DNA from: Tetraselmis striata | Lineage: Eukaryota > Chlorophyta > Chlorodendrophyceae > Chlorodendrales > Chlorodendraceae | Reading direction: 5' to 3' | Length of the DNA stretch: 64,000 nucleotides | Assembly (NCBI GenBank): GCA_006384855.1 | Contig: VCJN01003539.1 | Location: forward strand, 124,001 to 188,000 | Part shown: positions 19,727 through 30,119 of the stretch, piece by piece | Numbering within the stretch: the first letter of the stretch is position 1 | How the letters are laid out: each line of letters starts with the position of its first letter | The notes under the pieces: model-generated | The model's input: the letters and a program-made list of their open reading frames with translations, nothing else | Told to the model about the DNA's origin: nothing | Databases searched by the model: none | Program-made: the position numbers and the translations under genes

Positions 19727-20776
19727 ATGGCTCGCTCCGCGAGTCCGTCTTGGGCGTGGCTCCTTGTCTCGCTTGTGGTGCTGTCGCCTTGCTTTCTCGT
19801 CTCTGTTTTAGCAGTAGACAAGTTTGAACTCGTTTGGAACGAGTTACTTGAGTCTCGCAGAGCTCTTCGCGAGCAACTCGTTTCGCGCGAAAATCATCTC
19901 ACTGTCCTAGGTGGCGACACTCTACCTGCAGACGGGGTAGCTGAATCTCCCCCTCTCGTCGCCGCTAGACAGGCAGTTGCTGATACTTCTGCTGCTCTAC
20001 TCCGTATCGAACGAGAGGTCTCTGAGCTTAGGCAGGCAGTCGCGTCGTCGAGCGGTCCGTCCACTTCGGCTTCAGCTTCGAAACGCGTTGCGGAGGGGGA
20101 CGCCGACTACGACCGCAAGGGCAAGAGACCAGCTCAACCTGCAGCTGTGGAAGCTCCGTCTCGCACCATCCACGCACCCGAGGATGGCTGGCTGGACAAA
20201 GATGGTAAGGTTCACCGCCGCCATACCGCTGATGCTCGTATTCTTCAACGCGACCTAGACGACGTCTTCCAGATCTATGACCTTTTGGCACCGGCGGAGG
20301 AGCCTCTTCGTGACTTGGTTGAGGACGGCACCGATCTTCCTGCTTCCTCGCCAGTGTCGTCTGCGGAGCTGTTCAAGACGATCACCGCGGCACTGGCTTT
20401 GTGTACCACTGTAGCTCTTCGGATTAACAAGCGTGGCAAGAAGCTGCATGTGGAGCACGAGTACGGCGCGGAAGTCGCCAAGGAGTTCGATGCAGTGGAC
20501 CCTCTCGGCGGGAAGGGCTCAGCGGACTACAAGGAGCTGAAGAAGGCGATTGAGAAGGTCAAGGCCAAGAAACCTTCCTCTTCTTCTTCGCGCGAGAAGC
20601 CTTCTTCCTCTTCTCGCGAGCCCGAGTCTTTTCACCGTGGGAGCGACGACCTTAGGGAGGGCGGCCGGCGCGAGGAGAAGTCTCCTTCTGGTCGGTCTTC
20701 TGCTGCGGACATCACCTGTTATCGCTGCCAAAGGAAGGGACACTTCAGTAGGGACTGCCCGAGTGCACGTCGATGA
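19727..20776 (+). CDS. Orphan retroelement Gag-like protein with zinc knuckle and N-terminal hydrophobic segment
   Basis: 349 residues from ATG 19727 (the frame is open from 19553, but that extension overlaps short repeats). Order: a hydrophobic stretch of about 23 residues (WAWLLVSLVVLSPCFLVSV) near residues 8-26; a coiled coil (ESRRALREQL...LRIEREVSELRQAV); a capsid-like middle; a Ser/Lys/Glu-rich linker; and a CCHC zinc knuckle CYRCQRKGHFSRDC near the C terminus. Zinc knuckles bind RNA in retrotransposon Gag proteins. No protease, reverse transcriptase or integrase follows, so this is a non-autonomous remnant or a domesticated gene. The frame is intact, which is unusual in this region. The membrane-like segment is atypical for Gag. 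Confidence 0.65.
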   Translation: MARSASPSWAWLLVSLVVLSPCFLVSVLAVDKFELVWNELLESRRALREQLVSRENHLTVLGGDTLPADGVAESPPLVAARQAVADTSAALLRIEREVSELRQAVASSSGPSTSASASKRVAEGDADYDRKGKRPAQPAAVEAPSRTIHAPEDGWLDKDGKVHRRHTADARILQRDLDDVFQIYDLLAPAEEPLRDLVEDGTDLPASSPVSSAELFKTITAALALCTTVALRINKRGKKLHVEHEYGAEVAKEFDAVDPLGGKGSADYKELKKAIEKVKAKKPSSSSSREKPSSSSREPESFHRGSDDLREGGRREEKSPSGRSSAADITCYRCQRKGHFSRDCPSARR

Positions 20777-21729
20777 AGCTGTGGAGTCTGCAGTCCTCTT
20801 GGCCTGGCCAGTGATGGTGTTCTTGTAGCTGCAGTTAGGCCTCCGGGCGACTGTTAGCCCTCCTCCGGGAGCTGAGCTCAGGCTCGTGTCATAGCAGCTC
20901 TGATCTCCTCCGGGAGAGTCACATGTTAGGTGGTGTATCTCCGAGAGATACCTCGTGTGTAATACATATGATGGCCTCTGCTATCCTGTGCTGCCCCTGG
21001 CAGTTGTCTCGGCAACTTCCCATCAGTTGGCCGGCGATGCTTTCGTGTAAAAGGCGGCACACCCTGTGGGACGATTCATATCTCCCGTTGTGTCGGAGCG
21101 ATATTTAATTTGAAAATACTGCTATTTTCAGTTCCAGACATTTTCGAGTTCAAACTCATTGTTTGATTCATACAGCAGTCATCCAGGCTGCCTGCTAACC
21201 ACTATGATGCTATCCGTGGCGTTGGCATTTTGTGACGGTTTTAACGTCAGCTAAATTTGAGCTTCCTCATGAGCCGGCTCTGGACGTCAATTCTCCTGTG
21301 GAATCGGCCGGTGTTATCCGTAAAGGCTGGCTATTTTGGGACAGTTTCTCTGAATCAGTCAGAGTCAGTCGAGTCAGAGATTGGGTCAGGCATGGCTACC
21401 GTATGAACTGGGGCTACCGTATGAACTGGGCTGATGGTCCCGCACCACCCAGTCATCTGCCAAATCGCCCTTCCGCGCTGCAGCACCCCGATTTTATTGA
21501 TGGGCAGATCCCTTTGTTATTGCCACTGGGCCATAGCAGAGAAGAACCTATGCGTCCTGTGGATTATATATGGATATTCCCTGTATAATTGACTCACATA
21601 TGTCCGTGTACGGGCCCCGCCAGACCGGCCACTGTTCTTTCATCTGTTGTTGGATCAGTTGTTGGATCTTTCGGTCCCAGCCGACCCCGTACATTTTGAT
21701 GCAAAATCTACGCTGTCTAGCTGCGAAAA
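20777..21729. other. Downstream part of the Gag element, no Pol recognised
   Basis: Short repeats of CTCCGGGAG type (20840-20945) and a GGGGCTACCGTATGAACTGG duplication near 21400. No reverse transcriptase, RNase H or integrase motif in any frame. Confidence 0.4.
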
Positions 21730-22090
21730 CTCTGGTACTTCAAAGCGCTGGCAATGCGAACGCTCGCTGCTAGTACTGGCTGGTACTCGCTACTCGCTGC
21801 TGGTGCTGTTGGTACTGCAGGCACTGGTACTGGTACTCAGCTCGCTGCTGGCACTTCAAAGCGCTGGCAATGCAATTCATGGAACTGTAGGTTAGTGATA
21901 TAGAACCCGTTCTTTAAAAAATTTCTGAAAAATCGACGCATCGTTGATTCAACTGTCAAGTTACTTCATAGTACTTAGTAGTACATTCCAGTAGATAAGC
22001 GCTTTAGTCATGCACCTATAGGCCCGATCCGCTGCACTATACGGGTACCCGTACGGCAATAAAGCTCACCGCCGAAAAATCGACGTTTAT
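21730..22090. repeat. Second minisatellite block and single arm of the inverted repeat
   Basis: 21730-21895 repeats the ACTTCAAAGCGCTGGCAATG and TACTCGCTGCTGG motifs also found at 18697-18960 in the opposite orientation. 21955-22090 is one arm of the 18926-19490 inverted repeat. Confidence 0.65.
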
Positions 22091-22586
22091 TCGTTGGATA
22101 ACGTATAGTTGCCCATTCTTACATGCCTCCACCCCACCCAAAACCACCCTAGCCCCTTTGCTAACATGTTTCCCCACCTATCCATGGCCCTCCCACCACC
22201 CTATCGTCTATGTGCACGTCATGGGCACAGCCCATGTGTTAATGGGGTACTTGAAACGCCCAACTACCTGGCGCAAGGACGGCTTTAAATGGCACGGCTA
22301 GTAGAGTATCATGGCTTCATGTAACCCCATTGTGATGATGGCTTAATATAAACGTGCAATATGTCAGGGATAAGGTCACAAACCCTACATATTAGATTGC
22401 CCTACTTTTTGCAAACTCGCATTCGGCGAAATAACGGGCCTGAGACTTATTTGGAGAAGTGTATATGTGTCGAGAGCTTTGTAATGATATGGTAGCACAA
22501 TCAACTCGTGAACGGATACAATTCAAGATGCAAAACGAACAAAACATGGTGTATTTGGACGAACGCGAATACGGGAATGGGACAAG
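22091..22586. other. Spacer before MULE-2, no gene recognised
   Basis: AT-richer than its surroundings, without a long frame. No target duplication was found when the sequence next to the left MULE-2 end (22578-22586) was compared with that next to the right end. Confidence 0.35.
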
Positions 22587-22657
22587 ATACTAGCGTAAAC
22601 GGTAGAGGCCACTATACTTCACTTATGACTCACTGAAAATGGGACAATTTACTAGCT
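22587..22657 (+). repeat. Left terminal inverted repeat of MULE-2
   Basis: Starts ATACTAGCGTAAACGGTAGA and ends GGGACAATTTACTAGCT; 70 of 71 bases pair with 29219-29289. Confidence 0.88.
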
Positions 22658-22873
22658 TTAAACCCTGTGCAGGTTTTTAGGGTTCGCGTGTACTGGCACA
22701 AAGTACATGATCACTTGGTGGCGGCGGAACGAGGCAGAGGCGGCGGGTCGAGGCAGGTTCTCCGAAGGTAGGTAGGTAGGTAGGTTGCCGCGAAGTCGGG
22801 GCAGTTCTCCGTTTCCCACACCTGCCTAATAGTTCTCGCTGAAACAAGTAGGAAGTAGGGCTGCGGGGTCAGT

Positions 22874-23445
22874 ATGGGTTCCCCCTTGCGGGCTATACAC
22901 GAACTTCGCGCCGCACTCGGGGAGGTGCGGGAACTCATTCAAGATCATGAGGGAATGATGAGTAGGGAAGTTCTTCTCGAGATGGCAACAAGTTGTATCG
23001 GGTCTGCCGTTGGCCGGCCCGTCTCCTCGCGTGGGGCAGCCTTGCGTGATGTTGCGACCTTGGAAGAGTCGTTAAGGGGGGGTGCCCAGCGCCCCACTGC
23101 GTCTTTGGCCGAAGTAGTGGCGTCTAAAGAGGGTGCCGCAGGCAGCCCCGGCATGCAAGGCAGCGCTAGGCGTTCCGACACGGCAGTTGCAGGCGCCCCA
23201 CGGCCCACCCCGGCTGAGGATGAGGTACAACCACACCATATCGGTAGTCACTGGCTTCCTGCCGAAGACGGCCACACTGAATATGCCGACTACAAAGCGG
23301 TCAAGTCGGTGATCTCAGGCCTCCCTACTAAATGGCGATTTTTGTATGCCTCGGCGGCTACAAAGGTATGCTGCCCCTCGTCAAATAATTTCCGCGTGCA
23401 GGTAGCAGTCACCTGCGGTCGAACCAACGGATACATTGCAGCAAG
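22874..23445 (+). pseudogene. N-terminal part of MULE-2 transposase
   Basis: From ATG 22874 this matches the first 170 or so residues of MULE-1 transposase: MGSPLRAIHELRAALGEVRE, the conserved GRPVSSRGAALRDVATLEES, PHHIG-HWLPAEDGHTEYAD and KVCCPSSN. At about 23445 homology stops inside the zinc-finger region and satellite DNA begins. The frame runs on into the satellite to 23536, but those residues are not transposase. Upstream sequence shared with MULE-1 includes a GGTA tetranucleotide run near 22767. Of the two copies this one keeps the frame intact; the catalytic part is gone. Confidence 0.65.
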
Positions 23446-26400
23446 GCCGCCCACCTTGCGACTGGCGTCGCTTCTTTTGAGGCCGGTTGCGACTATGCGG
23501 CAGCAAGGCGAGGGGGTACGTCGCTCGTGCAGCTAGCAGTCGGGGGGATGTGGGTAGGTTGAACGCGCAATGGCGACATAAGTAGCAAGCCATAAAAATG
23601 CAAAGGTGGACAACAACATTATGTCGCAGCAAGGCCGACCACCTTGGCGACGTGTGTCGCTTCTTTTGAGGGCGGCTGCGACTCGTTGGCGGCGGGCGAG
23701 GAGATGCGTCTCTTGTGCCAGCTTTTGCACTCCGGGGCTGTGGGTCGAATGTGCGATGGCGACATTATAATTAGCAAGCCGAAAACTGAAACAGCCCAGC
23801 ATAGCCTTACCTCGCAGAAAGGCCGCCCACCTTGGCGACTCGCGGCGCCTCTTGCAAGCCGGCTGCGACTCGTCGGTAGCAAGGCGAGGTGGTGCGTCGC
23901 TCGTGCCAGCTTTTGCACTCGGGGGCTGTCGGACGAACGTGCGATGGCGACATAATTAGCAAGTCGGAAACTAACTAAAACAACCTAGCATAGCCTTACA
24001 GCATCGCAGTAAGGTCACCCACCTTGGCGACTCCCGGCGCCTCTTGCGAGCCGGCTGCGACTCGTCGGCAGCAAGGCGAGGGGGTGCGTCGCTCGGGGGC
24101 TGTGGGTCGAACGTGCGATGGTGACGTAAGTAGCAAGCCATAAAAATGCAAAGGTGGACAACAACATTATGTCGCAGCAAGGCCGACCACCTTGGCGACG
24201 TGCGTCGCTTCTTTTGAGGGCGGCTGCGACTCGTTGGCGGGGGCGAGGAGATGCGTCGCTTGTGCAAGCTTTTGCACTCGGGGCTGTGGGTCGAATGTGC
24301 GATGGCGACATTATCATTACCAAGCCGAAAACTGAAACAGCCCAGCATAGCCTTACCTCGCAGAAAGGCCGCCCACCTTGGCGACTCGCGGCGCCTCTTG
24401 CAAGCCGGCTGCGACTCGTCGGTAGCAAGGCGAGGTGGTGCGTCGCTCGTGCCAGCACCAGCGACGAGCGACGCACTCGGGGGCTGTCGGACGAACGTGC
24501 GATGGCGACATAATTAGCAAGTCGGAAACTAACGAAACAACCTAGCATAGCCTTACAGCATCGCAGTAAGGTCACCCACCTTGGCGACTCCCGGCGCCGG
24601 TGGCTGCGACTCGTCGGCAGCAAGGCGAGGGGGTGCGTCGCTCGGTGGCTGTGGGTGGAACGTGCGATGGCGGCATAATAATCAGCAAGCCGGAAACTAC
24701 ATGAGCCCATAACCCATAGCCTTACATCACAGCAAGGCCGTCCACCTTGGCGACTGGCGTCGCTTCATTTGAGGCCGGCTGCGACTCGTCGGCAGCAAGG
24801 CGAGGGGGTGCGTCGCTCGGGGGCTGTGGGTTGAACGTGCGATGGCGACATAAGTAGCAAGCCATAAAAATGCAAAGGTGGACAACAACATTATGTCGCA
24901 ACAAGGCCGACCACCTTGGCGACTGGCGTTGCTTCTTTTGAGGGCGGCTGCGACTCGTTGGCGGGGGCGAGGAGATGCGTCGCTTGTGCAAGCTTTTGCA
25001 CTCGGGGCTGTGGGTCGAATGTGCGATGGCGACATTATAATTAGCAAGCCGAAAACTGAAACAGCCCAGCATAGCCTTACCTCGCAGAAAGGCCGCCCAC
25101 CTTGGCGACTCGCGGCGCCTCTTGCAAGCCGGCTGCGACTCGTCGGTAGCAAGGCGAGGTGGTGCGTCGCTCGTGCCAGCTTTTGCACTCGGGGGCTGTC
25201 GGACGAACGTGCGATGGCGACATAATTAGCAAGTCGGAAACTAACGAAACAACCTAGCATAGCCTTACAGCATCGCAGTAAGGTCACCCACCTTGGCGAC
25301 TCCCGGCGCCTCTTGCGAGCCGGCTGCGACTCGTCGGCAGCAAGGCGAGGGGGTGCGTCGCTCGGTGGCTGTGGGTGGAACGTGCGATGGCGGCATAATA
25401 ATTAGCAAGCCGGAAACTACATGAGCCCATAACCCATAGCCTTACGTCACAGCAAGGCCGTCCACCTTGGCGAATTGCGTCGCTTCATTTGAGGCCGGCT
25501 GCGACTCGTCGGCAGCAAGGCAAGGGGGTGCGTCGCTCGTGCCAGCTTTTGCAATTGGGGGCTGTTGGGTCGAACGTGCGATGGCGACATAATTAGCAAG
25601 CCGAAAACAACTGAAGCCCAGGATAACCTTACATCGCAGCACGGCCGCCCACCTTGGCGACTGGCGTTGCTTCTATTAAGGCCGGCTGCAACTCGTCGGC
25701 AGCTGGGGCAGGGAGTGCGTTGCTCGTGCTAGTTTTTGGAGTCGGGGGCTGTCAGTCGAACGTGTAATGGCGACATAATTAGCAAGCCGTATAAAAATAC
25801 AAAGGTGCACCACAACATTATATCGCAGCACGGCCAGCCTCCCCCCCCCCCCCCCCCCCCCCCTCTCCACCATGCCCTCCATCCCGCCTTTTCCGCATCT
25901 CTTACAATGGGCATGGTGGTTGTCGCGCCTTTAGCCTCCGAGCCGCTGGCATCCGGCACGCCCTCACCACCGCCTAATGCTAGCGCCAGTCCAGAGAGTG
26001 TGGCTGCCGACGCGCCGGCTCCCTGCCCGCCGCTCTCCCCCGCGTGGCTATCGCTAGGCGTAGGCAAGCCCTCGGCCGCATCGCCAGCGGCAGCCGCCAA
26101 ACTCGGCGACATGTCTGCCGCGGGCGGGCCCTGCCCCTGACCCGCCACTGACTGCGTATCGGCCCAGCGAGGTCCAATGGCCAGGGCCGCCACGCGACGA
26201 GAGCGTTTGGCATGCGGGTTAGGAGCAGCGCCGCGAGGGGGTTCGTCGCTCGGGCCAGCTTTTGCGCTTGGAGTCTGCGGGGGCCAACGTGCGATGGCGA
26301 CTCAATTAGCATGCCGTAAAAGTAACAAGTGCGCAACGGCAACAAAGGTGCAGCGGGTCCAACCCACCTTGGCGACATGAGGCGCCCCTGTCGAGGCCGG

Positions 26401-26621
26401 CTGCGACTCGGGAGCAGCGCTTCGAGGGGGTGCGTCGCTCGGGCAAGCCTCTGCGCTCGGGGTATGCGGGGCCAACGTGCGATTTCGACTCTATTAGCGA
26501 GCCGTAAAAGTAATAGGTGCGCAATGGCAACACGTGCAACGGGGCCAACCCACCTTGACGACTCGCGTCGCCCTTGTCGAGGCTGGCTGCGGCTCGGCAG
26601 CAGGCACGCGAGGGGGTGCGT
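23446..26621. repeat. Satellite array 1 (unit about 165-206 bp) replacing the transposase core
   Basis: The landmark CCACCTTGGCGACT recurs about every 187 bp (near 23453, 23640, 23827, 24019, 24188, 24371, 24577, 24742, 24910, 25096, 25289, 25463, 25651, then 26360 and 26552). Each unit also has GCTGCGACTCGTCGGCAGCA, GGGGGTGCGTCGCTCG and CGTGCGATGGCGACATAATT. Units alternate in a higher-order pattern; for example, 24140-24560 resembles 24865-25250. Minus-strand frames up to 231 codons come from the repeat and are not considered genes. A unique 340-bp segment with a C run (25841-25863) sits within. Confidence 0.85.
25864..26215. repeat. Unique segment duplicated at 28341-28690
   Basis: Two copies about 90% alike by eye, each following a C run of 22-23 bases. 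On minus both read a Gly/Ala/Ser-rich frame (GPPAADMSPSLA, GESGGQGAGASAAT). In the second copy that frame extends 3' to a G run at 28779-28802. Could be a passenger exon; no domain is visible. Confidence 0.6.
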
Positions 26622-26900
26622 CAACACGACTACCATACAACACGACTGCCACTCCGAGTACCAGGTCACCCAGGCGCGCATTGTCGCGTATACCAACAGC
26701 AGGCGAGGATTGCTGCCCCAACCTTGTCGCTTCTTGCAAGCCGTCCACAGAGTTTGGTGTCGACTGAAGTGCGTTTCTGCGGGCGACAACGTTTCCTGCG
26801 ACTGCGACGAGTCCAGAAGGTGCCGGCAGTGCAGCCACCTTTATCTATGGCGGGCACTTTTGCATACATCACCAGGGTCTCAGGCTCCGCTGCGCCCGGC
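26622..26900 (+). pseudogene. C-terminal SWIM-finger remnant of MULE-2 transposase
   Basis: Plus-strand frame HSEYQVTQARIVA...RFLQAVHRVWCRLKCVSAGDN then CDCDESRRCRQCSHLYLWRAL, a SWIM zinc finger (CxC...CxH). This is the same protein segment that is split in MULE-1 and so shows the uninterrupted insertion site of the nested element. Past WRAL the sequence departs from MULE-1, and the AT-hook tail is absent. Confidence 0.65.
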
Positions 26901-27229
26901 ACCACTTCAGCGGTGCCCACCCCATAGTAGAGCTGGCGATCCTGCGCTCCGCCCTCTTCCTCACGTCCTGGGGAACGATGGACCAGGACCGCGGCGGCTT
27001 GACTGCAGCGGATGGGACGGACTTGTGCGGTGCTCCGGGGGAGGTGGGTGAAGAGGAAGTGACGGGAGTGGCAATAATCGGCGGCGGGATCGCTCCTCAC
27101 GGCCGCGCTTGGAGCCAGCACCACCCTGCCCGCGTTTGCCCTTGCCTTTTCCCCCTTTTTGCTTCTCCCGGCCTGCACAGGCGTCACCAAAGGATTGCCG
27201 CAACTGTGAGCAAACTGTGAGGGTCGTTC

Positions 27230-28316
27230 AGGCCTTTTGCAGCGGGGGCAGCGGGTGCGTCGCTGGTGCCAATTTTGCAGTCGGGAGGTATGGGTCGAAT
27301 GTGCGATGGCGTCTACATAATCAGCAAGTCGGAAACTAAAAAAATTCAACATAGCCTTACATCGCAGCAAGGCCGCCCACCTTGCGACTGGCGTCGCTTC
27401 TTTTGAGGCCGGTTGCGACTCGCCGACAGCAAGGCGAGGGGGTGCGTCGCTCGTGCAGCTAGCAGTCGGGGGGGGGGGGGGGGTCGAACGCGCGATGGCG
27501 ACATATTTAGCAAGCCATAAAAATGCAAAGGTGGATAACATCATTATGTCGCAGCAAGGCCGCCCGCCTTGGCGACGTGCGTCGCCTCGGTTGAAGCCGG
27601 CTGCGACTCGTCAGCATCGGGCGAGGGGATGCGTCGCTCGTGCAAGGTTTGGGACTCGGGGGCTATCGGTGGAACGTGCGATGGCGGCATAATAATTAGC
27701 AAGCCGGAAACTGCAAAAGCCTAGCTTAACCTTATATCGCAGCAAAGCCGCCCACCCTTGCGACTGGTGGCGCATGCGAGCCGGCGGCGACTCGTCGGCA
27801 GCAAGGCGAAGGGGGTGCGTCGCTTGTGCCACGTTTTGCACTCGGGGGCTGTGGGTGGAACGTGCGATGGCGACATAATTAGACAGTCGAAAACTAAAAC
27901 AGCCTAGCATAGCCTTACATCGAAGCAAGGCCGCCCACCGTGGCGACTGGCGTCGCTTCATTTGAGGCCGGCTGCGACTCGTCGGCAGCAAGGCAAGGGG
28001 GTGCGTCGCTCGTGCTTTGCAATCGGGGGCTGTGGGTCGAACGCGCGATGGCGACATAACTAGCAAGCCGGAAACAACAGAAGCCCAGGACAGCAACCTT
28101 ACATCGCAGCAAGGCCGCCCACCTTGGCGACTGGCGTTGCTTCTTTTGAGGCCGGCTGCAACTCGTCGGCAGCGGGGGCAGGGAGTGCGTTGCTCGTGCT
28201 AGTTTTTGGAGTCGGGGGCTGTCAGTCGAACGTGTAATGGCGACATAATTAGCAAGCCGTATAAAAATGCAAAGGTGCACCACACTACCACAGCATTACA
28301 TCACAGCACGGCCACA
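27230..28316. repeat. Satellite array 2, same family as array 1
   Basis: Six more units with the same landmarks (near 27378, 27567, 27753, 27936, 28121 and a partial one at about 28300). The last unit of each array leads through GTGCACCACA into a C run and then the duplicated unique segment, so the two array ends are themselves duplicates. Confidence 0.85.
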
Positions 28317-28869
28317 ACCCCCCCCCCCCCCCCCCCCCCGCCCCCCGCCCTCCATCCCGCCTATTCCACAGCTCTTACCGTGAGCATGGTGGTTGTCGCG
28401 CCTTTACCAGCCTCCGAGCCGCTGGCATCCGGCACGCCCCCACCCCCGCCTAATGCGAGCGCAAGTCCACAGGGTGTGGCTGCCGACGCGCCGGCTCCCT
28501 GCCCGCCGCTCTCCCCAGCCTGGCTATCGCTATGCGTAGGCCAGCCCTCGCCCGCATCGCCAGCGACAGCCAAGCTCGGCGACATGTCTGCCGCTGGCGG
28601 GCCCTGCCCCTGACCCGCCACTGACTGCGTATCGGCCCGGCTAGGTCCAACGGCAAGGGCCGCCACGCGACGAGAGCGTTGGGTGGGGGCACGTCGAGCA
28701 GACGAAGCCCTCGGTCGAGCGGGTCGGGCGGACCGGCTGGCAGACTCTCGAGAGGGTGGCCGCGTGCGGGGGGGAAGCGGGGGGGGGGGGGGGGGGGGGG
28801 GGTTGCTAGGCACCTCCATCGCGATGGGACCTACCCCAGCCTGCATGGCAGTAACCGATAGCGCGAGCT

Positions 28870-29218
28870 GCAAGTCTCTATAGCTGCCTACTCACCAGCC
28901 GTGCAGACCTACGCCGAAGGTAGGCGGAGTCCGTTCATGTCACGGATCCGGGCGTTCGCGCCTTTTTGTGTAAGTTAAGACCCTGCATGCCTGTGTCGCG
29001 TGGGATCCTTACCTATGAATTGTCGCTAACTGTCTGCCACGGCCCGGTTTGGGTTCTGGGCAGCCTTGGCGGTGGTGGAAAGGTATACTAGTAGCGACTA
29101 GTAGTACTGCGCAGCCCCCCCTCCACTCGAGTGGGCGGGATAAGGGATGGCGGCGGCGACGGCGAGTACAGTACTTTGCGCTGTATATGTATGTCTGTAG
29201 TACATTGTTTGGCGGGTG
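28870..29218. other. Right subterminal part of MULE-2
   Basis: No frame recognised. It contains AGTAGCGACTAGTAGTACTG and other TAGTAC-rich motifs similar to those near 19060, but no gene. Confidence 0.35.
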
Positions 29219-29289
29219 AGCTAGTAAATTGTCCCATTTTCAGTGAGTCAAAAGTGAAGTATAGTGGCCTCTACCGTTTACGCTAGTAT
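29219..29289 (-). repeat. Right terminal inverted repeat of MULE-2
   Basis: Complement of 22587-22657 with one mismatch. Confidence 0.88.
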
Positions 29290-30119
29290 ATTGCGCTTTT
29301 CTCCGCGAATACCGGCATCCAAGGAAATAGAAATATTATTGCGAACCCGCGCAAGTAAACGTTCGTATACATGGATGTCACATATCATGCTTGTCCAAGT
29401 AATTTTAACGCGCGCATGGAGCATGGGGTTAATTCAGCCTCCCCCCCCCCCCCCCCCCGCCTAGTGCCATGCAGCAGTGCATGAAACCACAACGGGTTTT
29501 CATGCACCCGACGGCGGTTGGCCGGACGGACACACATATTTTATTTGTGCATGATTCGTGTAAAATCGTAGACATAACACGCGCAACTTTTTCCCGTCAT
29601 CCCTACGAAAATGCGGTTTAGCTCCTGCCCCCATTTCTGGCGCTCAAGAGGAAGGGATAAAGAAATGGTGCGCATCAATCATTATTAGCCACGACAACAA
29701 GATAATCTGAATCATGATAAGAACGACGATGAACGCCACACAACAGCACGGAAGCGACTATCTACGGGAGAGCTTTGCTGCGCAGCGACAAGTCGTTGTA
29801 CTTATTCAGCGTCCGTGCTTAAGCAAGCAGACATGCATAAACATTGCAGTACACGATGACACGCAGATATGCTGCCGCCCGGCGCGGTTGTTGCATCATC
29901 CGACAACATCACATTGTTGTTGCTTGCTCATACGTTGATGTGCCGCTTTCAAATGCCGAGTAGCGTGATAGCCCTACTACTACTCTGAAACGCTTCTAAA
30001 GTAGTGTAATGGTCAGCAATCAATAGTGAGCCACCTCGGACAAGCTTGACAATGGCAGCCCATAAAGCCTCCGCGGCAAGGCGCTTGATCCATCCCGTGC
30101 CCACTTCTTTAAGTCAATT
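29290..30119. other. Intergenic, no gene recognised
   Basis: Has a C run (about 29440-29458) and a short inverted repeat around 29470-29515 (TGCATGAAACC / GGTTTTCATGCA). No coherent coding frame. Confidence 0.4.

Larger units (their letters stand above)
22587..29289 (+). mobile_element. MULE-2: 6.7-kb Mutator-like element with 71-bp terminal inverted repeats, core deleted
   Basis: The ends 22587-22657 and 29219-29289 are complementary over 71 bp with one mismatch. Inside, in order: a 215-bp leader and transposase N terminus shared with MULE-1 (22658-23445); satellite array 1; a SWIM-finger remnant (26622-26870); unassigned sequence; satellite array 2; and a copy of a unique segment. The DDE catalytic domain is missing, so it would need a transposase in trans. 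No 9-bp target duplication was seen, so the true ends may lie a few bases further out or the flanks have changed. Confidence 0.78.

Noticed and set aside
24015-25287. Minus-strand frames of 186 and 231 codons in the satellite array
   Set aside because: They repeat with the satellite unit, shift between copies and have no recognisable protein features.
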